Source: Filosporella fistucella (Eukaryota > Ascomycota > Leotiomycetes > Helotiales). From it: a stretch of 64,000 nucleotides of DNA. Below the pieces are notes generated by a model. It was not told the DNA's origin and made no database searches. It worked only from the letters and a program-made list of their open reading frames with translations. Both the position numbers and the translations under genes were made by a program. Location of the stretch: assembly GCA_030077755.1 (NCBI GenBank), contig JAQJZZ010000011.1, positions 3,162,001 to 3,226,000 of the forward strand. Reading direction: 5' to 3'. Below are positions 1 through 12,528 of this stretch, piece by piece. Every line of letters begins with the position of its first letter. The first letter of the stretch is position 1.

Positions 1-1383
1 CAGAAATGGTCCTGTGGCGGATTTGCAGACGGTATCCCTAAGTGAATCATGTTACAACTACACGAGATGTCGTGACTTCACACATATCATCGACAGCCAT
101 TAGTTCGTATTCACGGAGGTTATAATTCCCACGGTTGTATGTCCTCCGTCTCTTTCTTGAAGACGTTCGAGCTTGACTGTGAATCTCCCGTCGTGGACTA
201 AATATCTCTGAATGCTCTTTTAGTCATTGGCAGTGCTCTTGATTGCTGTTTGCGACCGATCTGTTGCATTTCTTTCTCAATACTCGAGATGGGGAGTCGT
301 ATTGTTTCAAATTCCTTTCAAGCTAAGGTCTCTTTGATGTTTTTATCCCAAGTTTTCTATTCGATGTCAAATTAGCTTTCAAGTGCCCGCATTTCAGACA
401 TTCCTCAACTTATCATTTCATATTCGCTTTAAATCAAGCATCTATTATCCGCTATGTCTAAGCTCATTTAGATATCGTGTATTAATCTGCGGAAGGAGGC
501 TTTTAAAAAAAAAAATTTCATATATATTTTGGTTACATTCAGATTATCCCTTGAAATGGAAGTCACTCTGAAAGAATTTCATCTTTTCACATTACTTCCT
601 CTAGAAGTCCGCAATTGTGTTTGTAAGTGCGCAACCCCTAAAATTATCCCCGCCAAATCTAGAGCAGTCTGGAGGCAATTAATGGATGCTGCAAGGCTGC
701 TCTATTCCTGTACATCTGCTTTGTGGGCATAGACTCGTTGATCTAATCCTGATGTTATGATGGAAAGAGCAGATTGCTGGCTCCAGAACTATTACTGTAA
801 ATGTGCCTGGGCTGATTCGAACGAGCGTTAACTTTTTTGGGGGACCCATGCCTGATGAGCCCGGAGATTTAGATCATGTCAGATTAGGATTTGATTTTTT
901 GGGTTGACCCGTTTCAGAGGCAGGGGCCACAGGGGGTGCCTGGCATTGCAAACGTTAATCGCGAAGCGCAAGAAGATTTGGAAGGCGGTCGACCAGCAGA
1001 ACTTCGTGTTCGTGGTCGCTCGGGTTCACTTCCTTTTAATCAGTTCACTGACATTATGTATTTCGACATGGAAAGCCTTTTCGCGCTGAATCAAATGGCC
1101 AACTCAAATGGCCAACGCGGCAGGACTGAGCGGGATACTTTTTGGCCCGGTGAAGCACAATGGTCACTAGAAGGAGCTTGAGATATCAGGCGTATAGCTA
1201 CGAATTATGAAGTGGCTGAACTTGAAGCTGGAATGAATATGTTGCGGGGCACGTCTTCCGCCCTGACGTCCAGGCCGAGCTGAGCTGGTGGGCAGTCCAG
1301 AACTCGAGTCGCCTCCGGATGCGCCTCGGGCACCATTTCGCTCTATCAATTGGAATGGAAGTTTTTGGGAGGAGGCGCAAAAC
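1..1383. other. No supported gene; short broken frames only
   Basis: No convincing gene is seen. An A-run occurs near 506-517. Short open stretches around 848-1181 could be the 5' remains of the ORF that follows, but stop codons at 915-917 and 1179-1181 and the lack of clear splice sites prevent a model. Confidence 0.5.
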
Positions 1384-1785
1384 ATGTCTGAAGTTTTTGA
1401 CAATGTCAGCATAGGATTGACCAATGAGGTGAGGGCTTTTGAGGGAGATATGGAGTTTGATTTTGTCGAAAACCTCGAGATAGGCCTCTTGAGGTCGGTG
1501 AGGGCAGATATTCACAGGTTCTTTGCGTATGTGCCTGATGCAGAAAGTCCTCGTGCCCAGCCTCCTAGGCCGAGAACCTGCTCAGGCTCAGATTATGATC
1601 CTCCTGCAGCTGACGAGAGTGAGATTAGTTCAGATGCCGCATTGTCACAGATTATGTCAGCCATACTTCGAACTCGAAGTGCGTTGCGAGCTAATTATCG
1701 CAGTCGCTTTGATGTTGATATCGGGACTTTACCGCCTTGGATGAATGAAGGAGAGGCAGATGGCAATGCAGAGGATGCTGAATAG
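1384..1785 (+). CDS. Hypothetical acidic protein, possibly a gene remnant
   Basis: An open frame of 133 codons starts at the ATG at 1384. The frame is open further upstream to a TGA at 1264-1266, but without another ATG. The product is acidic, with a Pro/Arg-rich middle and a Glu/Asp-rich end. I do not recognise the family. The open frames just upstream (891-1181) are similar in composition but in other frames, so this may be the 3' part of a decayed or unmodelled multi-exon gene. No flanking gene suggests a role. Confidence 0.3.
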   Translation: MSEVFDNVSIGLTNEVRAFEGDMEFDFVENLEIGLLRSVRADIHRFFAYVPDAESPRAQPPRPRTCSGSDYDPPAADESEISSDAALSQIMSAILRTRSALRANYRSRFDVDIGTLPPWMNEGEADGNAEDAE

Positions 1786-2691
1786 GCGAAGGCTCCAGTT
1801 CCTCCTCAGCCACCTGCGACTCCGCAATCTCCAACAAATGATTCACTACCTCCATCTGCCAATGGTGATGGCAACGTGGACATGGGAAATGGTTTGGCAC
1901 ATGGTGATCCGTTTTCGAGGGAGTGAAGTTGGGATGCTATATGCCCAGTGGAGGGGGCGACATGATCAAGATCTTAGCTCTTATTCCTTTTAGTTTGGTA
2001 GTGTTTTCTTCCTGGGCATCTCGGTAGTCCAATTTTTAGTGTACCCTCAAGTGAGCTTATTTATAGATTTTTGAATGTTTCTTTGCAGATTTGTCAGTTG
2101 TAAAAGAAAGTGTTCTTACTAGGTAGCTTCATAGTCCCTAGGTAATGTAGTGACCAGAAAGGGCTTAATTTTGCGATCAACGACTGAATTTCATTTAATG
2201 ATTCTGTTTCTACTTTTCTACTGTACCTTGTGGAAAGTTGTGTTGTCCCTAGCATTCGACAAATGTGATAAGGATATCTAGAGTTACTATTATTTTGCTT
2301 CCTATCATCATGCAATTTTCTCCCCAACTCTTGGTACAACCTGGAAACTTCGCATATTGAAATTAGTTGCCTAGCATTCCCGAAGTACAAGTACTTCCAG
2401 CAAAGTCGATCTCTCTCCTCGCCCAATTATCAGGGTCTGCCATTGTAGTTCAAATACCCTTTTCGGTAATTCCAAATATTGACTAGGAGCTGACGACAAG
2501 TCTCGAGCGATGCATGCACATACAAGGGATGGTCTGACATGCATGTATCTTGATTTTACCCTGTCTGACACTACCTATCTGCCTTTAAATCTCCCCTCAG
2601 CCAAGCCTTTTCTCTAAACTCAAGCTTTTCAAAGAAAATATCCCACTTCGGCGCCTTCAAAGCTGTAAATCGACCCAGATCTTCATTTCAA
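1786..2691. other. Intergenic, nothing recognised
   Basis: No gene model can be supported. The last 100 bases before the next ATG are pyrimidine-rich, as in many fungal promoters. Confidence 0.5.
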
Positions 2692-3411
2692 ATGCCCCTC
2701 CCATCTCAAGCTTTCGCTCTTCACGGAGGCTGTCACTGCGGCTCAATCCGCTACCGGATCTCCGTCCCAGCGATCGAGGAACGCCCACTCCATCCAACAT
2801 ACAAACCCTCTGATACGGGCAGTCAAGAAAGCAAGCAGCCTCGTTTCCCAATGTCAGTTATCTGTCACTGTAATGACTGTCGCAACGCCACAGGCGCACT
2901 TCTAAATTACGTTTTCTGCTGTCCGGCTCCATACGTAGAATTCTCTTTCCTACCACATGACTCCCCTCCCTCTAAAATGGCAATGGAAGGACAAGCAAGC
3001 AAAGAGAAAGAGACATGGATCCCAGCACTCTCTCTCTTCCCCTTTCCTGGTTCCATTCCTTCTATCCCGAAAAATACTACATTATTATGCTACGCTTCCT
3101 CAAAAGATAGGACACGCTCTTTCTGTGCACAATGTGGAACTAATATCTCATATTCCGTTGATAAGATGCCGGATTTTGTGAAGGAGAAATGGCCGAATAT
3201 GCTGGATATATGGTTGGGCACCTTTGATAGGGAGGGGTTGGAGTTAGGTTCTGGTGAAGGGGAGGGAGAGGCGAAAGGTGAATGGTTGAGGCCTGAGAGA
3301 CATCTTTGGTGGGATAAAGGGGTAAGATGGATTGGGGAGGTTAGTAGGTTTGGGAGTGGTAGCGTGCCGAGACATCCCAGCTATGGGGTTGATGTTATTT
3401 TGGAGGATTAG
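2692..3411 (+). CDS. GFA/CENP-V-type zinc-binding protein
   Basis: An intronless 239-aa protein of the glutathione-dependent formaldehyde-activating (GFA)/CENP-V fold. Visible zinc ligands are the CHC at residues 14-16 within a GGCHCGSIRY motif, the CHCNDC motif at 58-63, and the FCAQCGT pair at C145 and C148. This is the usual three-part Cys pattern of the family. Most fungal members have no proven substrate. They are annotated as S-hydroxymethylglutathione-forming enzymes by homology only, so a formaldehyde role here is inference. The stretch between the second and third motifs is longer than in compact bacterial members. The ATG at 2692 sits 12 residues before the first motif, which fits the family. 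No signal peptide is seen, so a cytosolic location is likely. Confidence 0.85.
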   Translation: MPLPSQAFALHGGCHCGSIRYRISVPAIEERPLHPTYKPSDTGSQESKQPRFPMSVICHCNDCRNATGALLNYVFCCPAPYVEFSFLPHDSPPSKMAMEGQASKEKETWIPALSLFPFPGSIPSIPKNTTLLCYASSKDRTRSFCAQCGTNISYSVDKMPDFVKEKWPNMLDIWLGTFDREGLELGSGEGEGEAKGEWLRPERHLWWDKGVRWIGEVSRFGSGSVPRHPSYGVDVILED

Positions 3412-4183
3412 AATGGATGGGAAGTTGATGATTTTGTGGTGGATTTAGTATTGGTGCTTTAGTCTTCTTTTGGAGGGTTGTATTATTTTGGGTTGATTGT
3501 GCAAATCGCGAATGCTTGTTGATTTTAATCGCAGACTTACAGGGCTTGAGCGGAAGAAGTTGATAGGAGATTATGGTTTATATCATTGCCTGTCTAGCAA
3601 CAATTTTGAATCTGCTTGGTCACCACTGACACTTGAGCATGGGATTTTGAGTGGAAAATTAGGGAGATGTCAGACGGAGGAGTGTATTGGGAGAGATTGA
3701 ATGCTGGTAGGTGACGTTAAGGTTCACTGTATGATGGAAATATGATGTTGTGGTCTAATCCGCGATAAGCTGTTTTGTTTTGGATACGGTGTATAATTGC
3801 AGAACGAGAACAGAACGAAGGCAAATCAATGTGGCTGATTACTGGACAGCATCCGTTTATGTTACTTATCTTGTTGGGTGCAATCACCTAAACTCGATTT
3901 CTGTTTCATGGTCGTATCTCCTTAGGTAGTCACGAGAAGGGTAGAACACAAACAGAGAGACGCGAGGGAAGATTATACCTCTCGTACATACTAGCTTTTA
4001 ATGATGATACGACGCCTTCGATTTGAATCCGATTAGCTATTGCTTGTGATATAAGGGTGGTCTACTTCCATGAAAACCAATCATGCTTTCTATCTCTGCT
4101 CAAAGCGCAGAAATAATGCGTTGCACCGGAACGCCGTTAAAACAACGCCATCGACCTGATATATGCGCCTCTAATGTTCTCCC
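3412..4183. other. Intergenic between convergent genes
   Basis: This holds the 3' flank of the GFA-like gene and of the minus-strand RRM gene. The small ORF at 3497-3700 has no recognisable features. Confidence 0.5.
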
Positions 4184-5233
4184 TCAACCTAACACTCTCA
4201 GCCCGCCTTTGGTCTTGCTACCAGGCTTCTGTACGCCAGCACCAGTCTTGTCCATGTTGTCCTTCTTGCCCTTGTTTTTATGCTTGTTTTTATTGCGTTG
4301 ATCTTTAGGTGTTACGGCTTTGATCTCGGTAGTACTTCTCCGCAACAAAACTGGGTGACTACCAATATATTTTCCCTGCATTTCTCGAGCAGCCTGGAAA
4401 AAGTCGTCACCATCACTGAAGCTGACAAACCCATAACCCTTGCTTTTAGTGGTCCGCTTGTCCCGAATAACCCTTGCCTTCTCCACAGATGGCCAGCGTG
4501 CAAAAGCTTTGTGTAAACTCTCGTCAGTGACCTCACCTGCCAGATTACCAACAAATAAGCGAAAATGAGATGGATCCCACTCTAGAAGAGAAGAGTCGGT
4601 CCAGGTTGTTCCTCCACCAGATCGAACGACAGTTTTGGTATTTGTCTTGGCATCATTAACAACGGTTGCTACACCGGTATCGTTGTTTGCTGCCGATGTC
4701 ATAGCAGCCGAACTCATGCTTGATCCACCTCCTAATGGGGCCGCATTCGCGGATGTTGCAGCTCCAGAACCTTCACCGGTAGGATATTTTCGAACAGCAC
4801 CAGTATATCCTGAAGTAGAAGATGATTCCTTTCCTGCGTACGCCGATTGCCATTGTGCTATTTGCGCTGCCATCTCTGGATCATCATCGTAGACTCGACC
4901 AGCCGGGGTTGCACTCGGTGGAGCGAAAGGGTTGCGGATTTGAGGAGCGGCACCATAAGCTGGCTCTTGTTGTTGAGGACCAGAATATGCATTGTATGAT
5001 GGTTGTTGTTGTTGCGCGTATGGCTGTGGGTATGAATTATAGGCAGGTTGCGAAGCAGCTACGGATCGAGGCGCGAAACCGCCATATGCGCCGCCAAAGG
5101 AAGAGGGAGCGCCACGTCCTGCATTGAAGGCAGGCTTTATAGCTGACGCAGATGGTGGTGGTGGTCGCGCAGGAAGAGATGGATGAGGTGCGGATGTTTT
5201 CGCTGGGAGACCTGGAGGTGGGGGATAGGACAT
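4184..5233 (-). CDS. RRM RNA-binding protein, RBM42-like
   Basis: A 349-aa protein read from the ATG at 5233. The frame extends upstream to 5344, but the MSYPPPPG start fits the family and a plausible 41-nt 5'UTR intron (gtacgt...gtacag) lies just before it. The N-terminal two thirds is low complexity, rich in Pro, Tyr, Gln, Ala and Ser. A single RRM follows at about residues 222-300, with an LFVGNL (RNP2) and a KGYGFVSF (RNP1) motif. The tail is Lys/Asn/Gly-rich and basic. The layout of a disordered N-terminus plus one C-terminal RRM followed by a basic tail matches RBM42, a spliceosome-associated protein. A nuclear mRNA-processing role is inferred from the family. Confidence 0.85.
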   Translation of the reverse strand: MSYPPPPGLPAKTSAPHPSLPARPPPPSASAIKPAFNAGRGAPSSFGGAYGGFAPRSVAASQPAYNSYPQPYAQQQQPSYNAYSGPQQQEPAYGAAPQIRNPFAPPSATPAGRVYDDDPEMAAQIAQWQSAYAGKESSSTSGYTGAVRKYPTGEGSGAATSANAAPLGGGSSMSSAAMTSAANNDTGVATVVNDAKTNTKTVVRSGGGTTWTDSSLLEWDPSHFRLFVGNLAGEVTDESLHKAFARWPSVEKARVIRDKRTTKSKGYGFVSFSDGDDFFQAAREMQGKYIGSHPVLLRRSTTEIKAVTPKDQRNKNKHKNKGKKDNMDKTGAGVQKPGSKTKGGLRVLG

Positions 5234-6806
5234 GATGAATGACTGTACGTTTGCCACTTGATGAGTGTTAGACGTACCTCTGCGTTTTACGCAAATGGCT
5301 CCTTGCTTGCAAATTGACACGGTATGTACCGAGGATTCTTGCACACGATCGAAGAGGTGTTGTTGGTCGCGGTACTGGGGTTGAAGTTGGAAAGTTTGCG
5401 ATGCGATGCGAAGGCAGTATTTTGTGTTGCGGCTCTGCTGTGGCTGGGGTGAATTGTGGCTAGTTTGGGCTCCAGCCTGGTAAAGTGGTGCTGATCACAT
5501 GATTCCGGAAAAACTTCATGCGTACTGCAACGCTAGTCTGCTTGTAGTCTATGTTTATGGCATGAATTTCCACCGTCTGATTGGCCGGACAATCTATATG
5601 TACTGCTGATGCAAAAGTTTTCAATAACCGTTTCCAGGTTCATCTGATACGTGACTCAGCTGTTTGATGTCACAGCGCCGGACTGACAGAGCAGCTATAG
5701 CATTGTATTGGCTGGACTGGCTGTACTTTGCCGTGCACCACAACAGACCCAATGTTGAGGTGGCATGCCGGAACATTTATTGGACTTGGGAAATTGCCTG
5801 AATCTCCAGCTGCGTCTTGGTAAGTATGCTCGGTATGTATTGCTGGTATGGTTGCATCTTGAGCTGCGCCTTTTGTTCTCTGGTACGAATTACCCCTCCA
5901 TACCATCCCACTCATTCATTCCACTTCATGGCTATAGTACTTCCACTTGGAAATCAATCCACTTCCAGACCCGTCACTTCCAGGTAGCATCCCACTTCTA
6001 TGCCAGAACAGAATATATACTGCCCTGCCTACAAATCTAATCTACAGTCTCCCCAGTCTACAGTAAGCTACAGTTCTTCCGACAAATACCACCATGAATG
6101 TATATGCAAACACTGCACTGCACGGGTTGTACGGATTAAGTTGAGTTAATCCTCTGATTCACCCCATGAATAATCAACCAGCATCTACAGCCACAGTCAT
6201 GGTTCCGTTGGTTAATCTTGAAACGGCCTCCACGGAGAGAATACCGATGCCGCTCAGGCTGAGGCAAATAAATCCTGCGTAAGGTAAATGAAATGCATGA
6301 ATGAGCGAAGGATGAAGGAAGAAACTTCAAAACATGAGAAAATTAAGATCATGAAAGTCCTTCTCCGCTGCATTGGAATTCTTTAACATTTCCTGAATAC
6401 CTTTATCCTCACCGCGACTCATATTTATTCCCTCAAACGGCAAAAAGTAAAACTCATCTGATCTGACATCTCCCACCTTGTCCCGCTCAGATACCTAGCT
6501 CAGCTGCTGCTCCTATTTGGCTGTCTGTCTCCGACTCTCCCTCCTTACTCGCTCTCCCGCGGTGATACTCGACTTGTCTAGAAATGCGTTAGACCCGGCG
6601 TTTTGCTTCACTAAGCAGAAACAGCGAAATAGCCCCTCCATCCTATCCGTACCCGTCGTACTAATCCTCCCAACTTCTTTTCTTCAACCACAATTCATCA
6701 TCTCTCCCCAACAACAAACTTTCCCTAAACACCTGCCAAGAATCAATTCGGAAGCTTTGGACTTTCGATTTTACATTTCTTGTTACACTCTGATACAATC
6801 GTCAAG
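5234..6806. other. Divergent promoter region of RRM and 6PGD genes
   Basis: No gene is seen. The region serves divergent transcription of the minus-strand RRM gene and plus-strand 6PGD gene. About 300 bases before 6807 are rich in CT tracts, typical of strongly expressed fungal genes. Confidence 0.5.
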
Positions 6807-8714
6807 ATGAGCGGACCTACGTGAGTGCCCCTCCTTTTCTCTGAAAAAAATACCCCTCCATCGCTATCGTCATTGCTTGCTGGCCGCCCGCACACCTCCA
6901 GATTTAATTTTCACGCACAAGAATGCGCATAGCAGAGAGCTGAAGCCAGCAACTCTCCGTCCGATTTTTCGCTATTCCCAAGAATCCCTCTAACCAAATA
7001 TCACTCATTCCAGCGCACGTCTGGCCCGAATCAACATTGGTGGGCCTGCGCGAGGATCGGACCTCTCAAACTCTGCAAACACTAACAATGAACCCAGAGG
7101 TGATTTCGGCCTCATCGGCTTGGCCGTTATGGGCCAGAACTTGATCTTGAATGCTGCTGATCACGGATTCAATGTCATCGCTTTCAACCGTACTGTGTCG
7201 AAAGTCGACCACTTCCTCGCCAACGAGGCAAAGGGTAAGCTCCACAACTATTTCCCACGGATAAATACTGATTGCACTGTCTTTGAATAGGAAAGTCAAT
7301 TGAGGGTGCTCACTCCATCGAGGAGTTTGTTAGCAAGCTCAAGAAACCCCGCCGTATGATGCTTTTGGTTATGGCAGGAAAGCCAGTTGACGACTTCATC
7401 GAGACTCTCCTTCCTTTCTGCGAGAAGGGCGATATTATCATTGATGGTGGTAACTCACATTTCCCCGATACCAACCGCCGCACAAAGTACTTGGCCGCCA
7501 AAGGTATCCGATTCGTCGGTACCGGTGTTTCTGGTGGTGAGGAGGGTGCCAGATATGGACCTTCTTTGATGCCCGGTGGAAACGAGGAAGCTTGGCCATA
7601 TATCAAGGATGTTTTCCAAAGTATTGCCGCTAAGAGTGATGGTGAGCCATGTTGCGAGTGGGTCGGTGATGAGGGTGCTGGTCACTACGTCAAGATGGTT
7701 CACAATGGTATCGAGTACGGTGACATGCAACTGATTTGCGAAGTAAGTCTGCAATTATTGCAATTTTGCTACAACTAACATTTTCAGGCCTACGATATCA
7801 TGAAGCGTGGTCTTGGTATGGAGGACAAGGAGATTGGTGATGTTTTCACAAAGTGGAATAAGGGTGTCCTCGATTCTTTCTTGATCGAAATTACCCGCGA
7901 TATCATGTACTACAATGATGAGGACGGAACCCCTCTTCTCGAGAAGATTCTCGACTCTGCTGGACAAAAAGGAACTGGAAAGTGGACTGCTATCAATGCT
8001 CTTGATCTTGGTATGCCAGTGACATTGATCGCTGAGTCCGTTTTGGCCCGTTGTCTCTCCTCCATTAAGGGCGAGCGTACTCGTGCCTCCAAGGTCCTCC
8101 AATACGTTGGACGATCAACCAAGTTCGAGGGTAACAAGGAGCAATTCCTTGAGGATCTCGAGCAAGCTTTGTACGCCTCAAAGATCATCTCGTACGCCCA
8201 AGGTTTCATGCTCATGCAAGAGGTAAGCATTAATGTCAGCCTTATGTACCCCAGTATCTAACTCTATATATAGGCTGCAAAGGAGTACGGCTGGAAGCTC
8301 AACAAGCCATCCATCGCTCTCATGTGGCGCGGTGGATGTATCATCCGATCAGTTTTCTTGAAGGATATCACCGCAGCATACCGCGCTGAGAATGACCTCG
8401 AGAACCTCCTCTTCAACGACTTTTTCAACAAGGCTATCCACAAGGCTCAACCAGGCTGGAGAGATGTTGTTGCCAAGACTGCTCTTCTCGGTATCCCAAC
8501 CCCATGTTTCTCCACTGCTCTCTCATGGTTCGATGGTTACCGTACCAAGGATCTGCCCGCCAACTTGCTCCAAGCACAACGTGATTACTTTGGTGCTCAC
8601 ACCTTCAAGATCAAGCCTGAGTTCGCGAATGCCAAGTATAAGGATGGTGAGAATATCCATGTCAACTGGACTGGACGTGGTGGTAATGTTAGCGCTTCGA
8701 CTTACCAGGCATAA
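6807..8714 (+). CDS. 6-phosphogluconate dehydrogenase, decarboxylating
   Basis: Five exons: 6807-6820, 7014-7234, 7291-7742, 7788-8222 and 8274-8714, giving 520 aa. All introns are GT-AG and in phase. The enzyme oxidises 6-phosphogluconate to ribulose-5-phosphate and CO2 with NADP+ in the cytosolic pentose phosphate pathway. Visible hallmarks are the NADP-binding GLAVMGQN motif, the IDGGNS loop, [18 protein letters not shown], the catalytic [13 protein letters not shown] segment, and the family signature [11 protein letters not shown]. The C-terminal SASTYQA end fits fungal enzymes. The protein is about 30 residues longer than the yeast enzyme because of an N-terminal extension made by a 14-nt first exon and part of exon 2. 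That extension is the least certain part of the model. Confidence 0.97.
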
Positions 8715-9543
8715 GTTCTGGGTGAGTAGAGGATTATGGGATGAAGGTGGCTGAGAAGCCAGAAAATTGCTTGTATCTAGACTGCGATGCGTACATGAGC
8801 AATAAATAGTAAACAAAGTGTTTTGACTAGTTATTTGTGAGGGATAACAATTTTGTTTCGACATGAAGAATGCCACCGAATTTTTGGTCAAATAGCGCGA
8901 CACTCATTTGACGGAGGAAAATCAGCTAAAATATCTGTCTTTTAGACTGAAAGAAAGCCTAGCTTGAATCCTCACACCTCTAAGACATATCCTAACATCT
9001 TGGCCCGGGCCATGGGCTCGAGATCGCTATATTGATTAGAGCAAGTCTATTCGGCCACACAGAGAACGTAGCATTTAGAGATAAGCAAGTACCAAACAAG
9101 CATATTTGTACCAGCAATAAATGATATGCAAGGAGCCTTTTCTCGTGATCATCTTGCGGCAGTTTATCTATTCCATATATGAATTAGACCTCAAACTCTG
9201 TAATTGACAAGCATATGTTATTGCACGTATTTCTGGGTTGGATAGAGACCAAACCACCTACGAGGCGGTGGAGGAGGTTGATCCAGTGTTGGCTCCCGTT
9301 GGGTTTGAAGCCGTAGGTACGACCGCTGGAACGGATGAGCAAGCTTTGTCGTAGACTATGAGGTTGGTGCTCGACTGTTGGGGAACAGAGGCAAGGCGAA
9401 GGGATCAGCTCTAGTGGCCTTACACGTGACTCAAATTATTGAAGGCATCGCGTCCGGGTTGAGATGGACAACTTGACGCGCCGATATTTGTCCACCAACG
9501 TTCAGTTCTCACAGCCTAACTACCAACTAGTACGCTTATCAAG
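8715..9543. other. Intergenic, nothing recognised
   Basis: 3' flank of the 6PGD gene and promoter of the following gene. No ORF of note. Confidence 0.5.
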
Positions 9544-11841
9544 ATGCAAGACCCATCGCAAGGCATTCAGCGAGAGCTGGTAAGTCTGCGATAACCCGCC
9601 TCAATGGAAATGTCTAACTCGGAACATAGCAACCTCACATCCATCTCCTTTCAACATACCGGTTCCCCCAATTACCACAACTTCATGCAGAAAAGGTCGC
9701 AGAATGGCTTTTGAATGCGCCTGCGATTACAAGGGACAAGGCTCCTTTCTATTGGACATATCTCGATAGACCTGTAGATGGAACCATCTTGCTCGTATGG
9801 CAGTCTCCATCCCTAGGTTCAGACTTCCCCAGCGACGGATTTGTCTGGGCTCCCCAAGAAACAGCATTTCAAGTTGATGTTCCTGGTGGATATGTAAGTA
9901 TATGATCTTCAATTTGATTGTCTGCGACTACCTAATCATACCCAGCCTTTGAACAATATGCTAATTAAATCTGTTTAGATGCTCGAAATGTATCAACACA
10001 AAGCAGGCTATGCGCCTGGCGAGCCATTTGCAGCCCATGCCCGCCGTCGCTATCGCCTCCTTCCTTCTAGAAATCCCAATGCGACTGGAGCTGCGCCAGA
10101 TCCCTCTCTATGGATCGTACATTACACCCAAGCTGAACCATCGGATCGAGTGCCCTCCAATGTTATCCCGATCAATGTACAGACACAAAGTTCTTTGCAA
10201 ACACGAGCATACCTCCATCAACAGGGCCAAATTGTGCAGAAGGATTTCATGCTTCACGATCGCGCCAATTGGCCTCAAATCGCATTCCCAAGAGGTCCTC
10301 AGCGTGGCCCAGGGTATGGCGCAAACGCTCCTCCAGCCCGGATTCCACAAGCGATGGCATATCCTACCCAACATCCTCCAGCTGGTCCGCCTGCGAAGAG
10401 AGTGCGAACTCAGGCACCTGCAAATCCAGCCCATCCAAGTAATGCGATCGCGATCCCTGAAGCAGATGATGAGGAGGATACATCCCGTGGTGACATCTTT
10501 GATTTGATTACACCTCGAAGTGTTAGCATGGCTAGATATAAACAAAACCATGAGTGGATGGAAGAAATTCTATCCTCTCCGTACTCCATGAATCAAATCC
10601 AAGCTGCAGATCTTGGGCTCGGTCTTCGCGGCGAGCTTTCTGGCTTGACAGTTGGCATATTTGATGCGCCTTTCGATCCCGACAAAGATGTTTCCAAGAA
10701 TCCATATGTCGGTCGTCTGGATCCGGAGAAGGCGGACGAATTCCGCAAGAGGGCACATGAGAGAATCAGTCAAACAAACAAGGAAATTGAGAAAATGAAA
10801 GCAAAGCATGCCAAGAAAATGGCTAAATTCCAAAAACTCTCAGCTATGACGAAGGCTGAGCGACGATTGCAAAATGCTGAACATGATCCTGCTGATACGG
10901 GGTCCGAATATTGGCGTCTTGAGGGAAAGATTGATGAGGAGGCTAGTGACGAAGATCAACCGCCACGAGAGAAGATCGAGAAAGTCGATGATATTGTTGC
11001 AGAAGTTGAAGCTATCGTTGGCCGCCATGCAGCTGCTGTCAAAGAACTTATCCGAATCCAAGATGGAGGTTATGAAGAGGCACCAGCAGTACCATCTCCG
11101 GCCGCTGTTACATCTACCCAACCAGCAAAGGTCTCCCCGCCTACATCGCAGAATGGTTCAAACCATAGTGGTGTATTGGTTGGTGATGCTGATATGGATA
11201 TGAGCAATTCGGCAGCTGGTCTACTGGATCAGTATCATACCGGCCTTTCTTCAAATGCTACTCCTGCAAGTAGTAGCTTTGCGACACCTCAGGCTCATCT
11301 CCAGACTCACTCAGCCGCTGGCACCCCAAGTAACGCTCACGTGCCATCACCTCATCCAGCTCCAACTCAAGCTCCCCAGAACGATGTCAGCATGTCAGAT
11401 ACACCCACAACAAATGAGCAAACTAGTACGGATGCTACTGGAACTGGTGATTGGGTTGTGGTACCCGAAGGTGGTGTTTCTCCAACCGCTTCCGCACAAA
11501 TACAACCTCCAACTACAACGGCACCTGCTCAGGAGTCTACTGTGCTAGCTCCAACTGCACCAAACAATCCATCCCCTCACCCTGCTACAACCACCGACCC
11601 GACGTCATCAGTCAACACACCTGGCCTCCCAGATTTCCACGCCTCACCGAACGATTTCGCTGATCTAGGTGACCTGGACACAGCTGGTGACGCGCTGGCG
11701 AGCTATGGAGATGATATCGGTGACGACCACGCGGATCTAGGAGATCTAGACATGGACGTCGCGATGGATGACTCTGCTTTTGGTGATGCGTTTCATGGCG
11801 TTGAGCCACATGGTGAAGGGGAAGGGGACGACGGGCTATAG
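9544..11841 (+). CDS. SWI/SNF and RSC subunit Ssr4-like protein
   Basis: Three exons, 9544-9579, 9630-9893 and 9979-11841, encode 720 aa. The N-terminal about 220 residues form the conserved fungal Ssr4 domain (formerly DUF1750), beginning with a QPHIHLLSTYRFPQ stretch. A second conserved block has the sequence SMARYKQNHEWMEEILSSPY. A Lys/Glu-rich predicted coiled coil follows. The last 280 residues are low complexity, rich in Pro, Thr, Ser and Ala, and end in an Asp-rich acidic tail. In fission yeast Ssr4 belongs to the SWI/SNF and RSC chromatin remodellers; the same nuclear role is inferred here. The first intron follows only 12 codons, so the start depends on splice-site reading; phases agree at both junctions. 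Confidence 0.88.
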
Positions 11842-12528
11842 TGTAGACCGCCCGTATAGTATCTAGATACTTGGGGTGAAATGGGACATGGCGCGTCGAA
11901 AAGATATTGTGGTGTTAGTCGGTGTTTGTATTATAGAATGATTTCGTTCTCTTCAGTGCCTTCATTCGACTCGTTTGATGACCTGAAATCTGTCGTTCCC
12001 TGATACCCCCCTATTCCTTATTTCTGCCCGTTCCTATTCGCAAGTGCGTCTGATTGTCACATTCCTGGTTCACATTGGATTTGTTTGATCCCCCGTAAGT
12101 ACCAAGTATCGGCCGTCTTTTCCTCTTTTGTATTTACTATTACTTGCCCTGCAAGAGGTAGTTTTTCTCCCGCTCTGTTATGCATGTTTGTTACACCATA
12201 TTTTAGAATTTGTTTCTTTGTCGCGGTTGGGATCATGGGGAAAAAATTAATTGACTCGAGTCTTGATACTCTTCCCCGCGCATTGAGAACGGCAGTTGTT
12301 GCTAAATTTGGTGTGAGTCGCCTCACTTTTTGTGAGTCTCTCAGGCTCGCCGTTATACACTTGTGCCAAGTTTGCTCTACAAACTTACACACGTTTTGTC
12401 TGATTCACAGATTTTATCTAATCACTGAACGTGTCCCTGGTCGGTCTATCTCAAGCCCCCTCTCGCCGATTTCATCTCTCTTCCATCAAGACACAGCAGT
12501 ATCAAAGGACGAAATAAATCAAGGCCAA
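11842..12528. other. Intergenic and probable 5' leader of the CAP gene
   Basis: The frame of the next gene stays open upstream from 12085 but contains no convincing family sequence. It reads as hydrophobic, low-quality peptide, so I treat it as leader or an unresolved 5' exon. A signal-peptide exon could be hidden here. Confidence 0.4.

Noticed and set aside
10010..11548. Other-frame ORFs inside the Ssr4 gene
   Set aside because: Shadow frames of a conserved coding exon.
12085..12528. Long N-terminal extension of the CAP protein frame
   Set aside because: The frame is open but begins with TTG, has no CAP-like or signal-peptide sequence, and reads as leader DNA.
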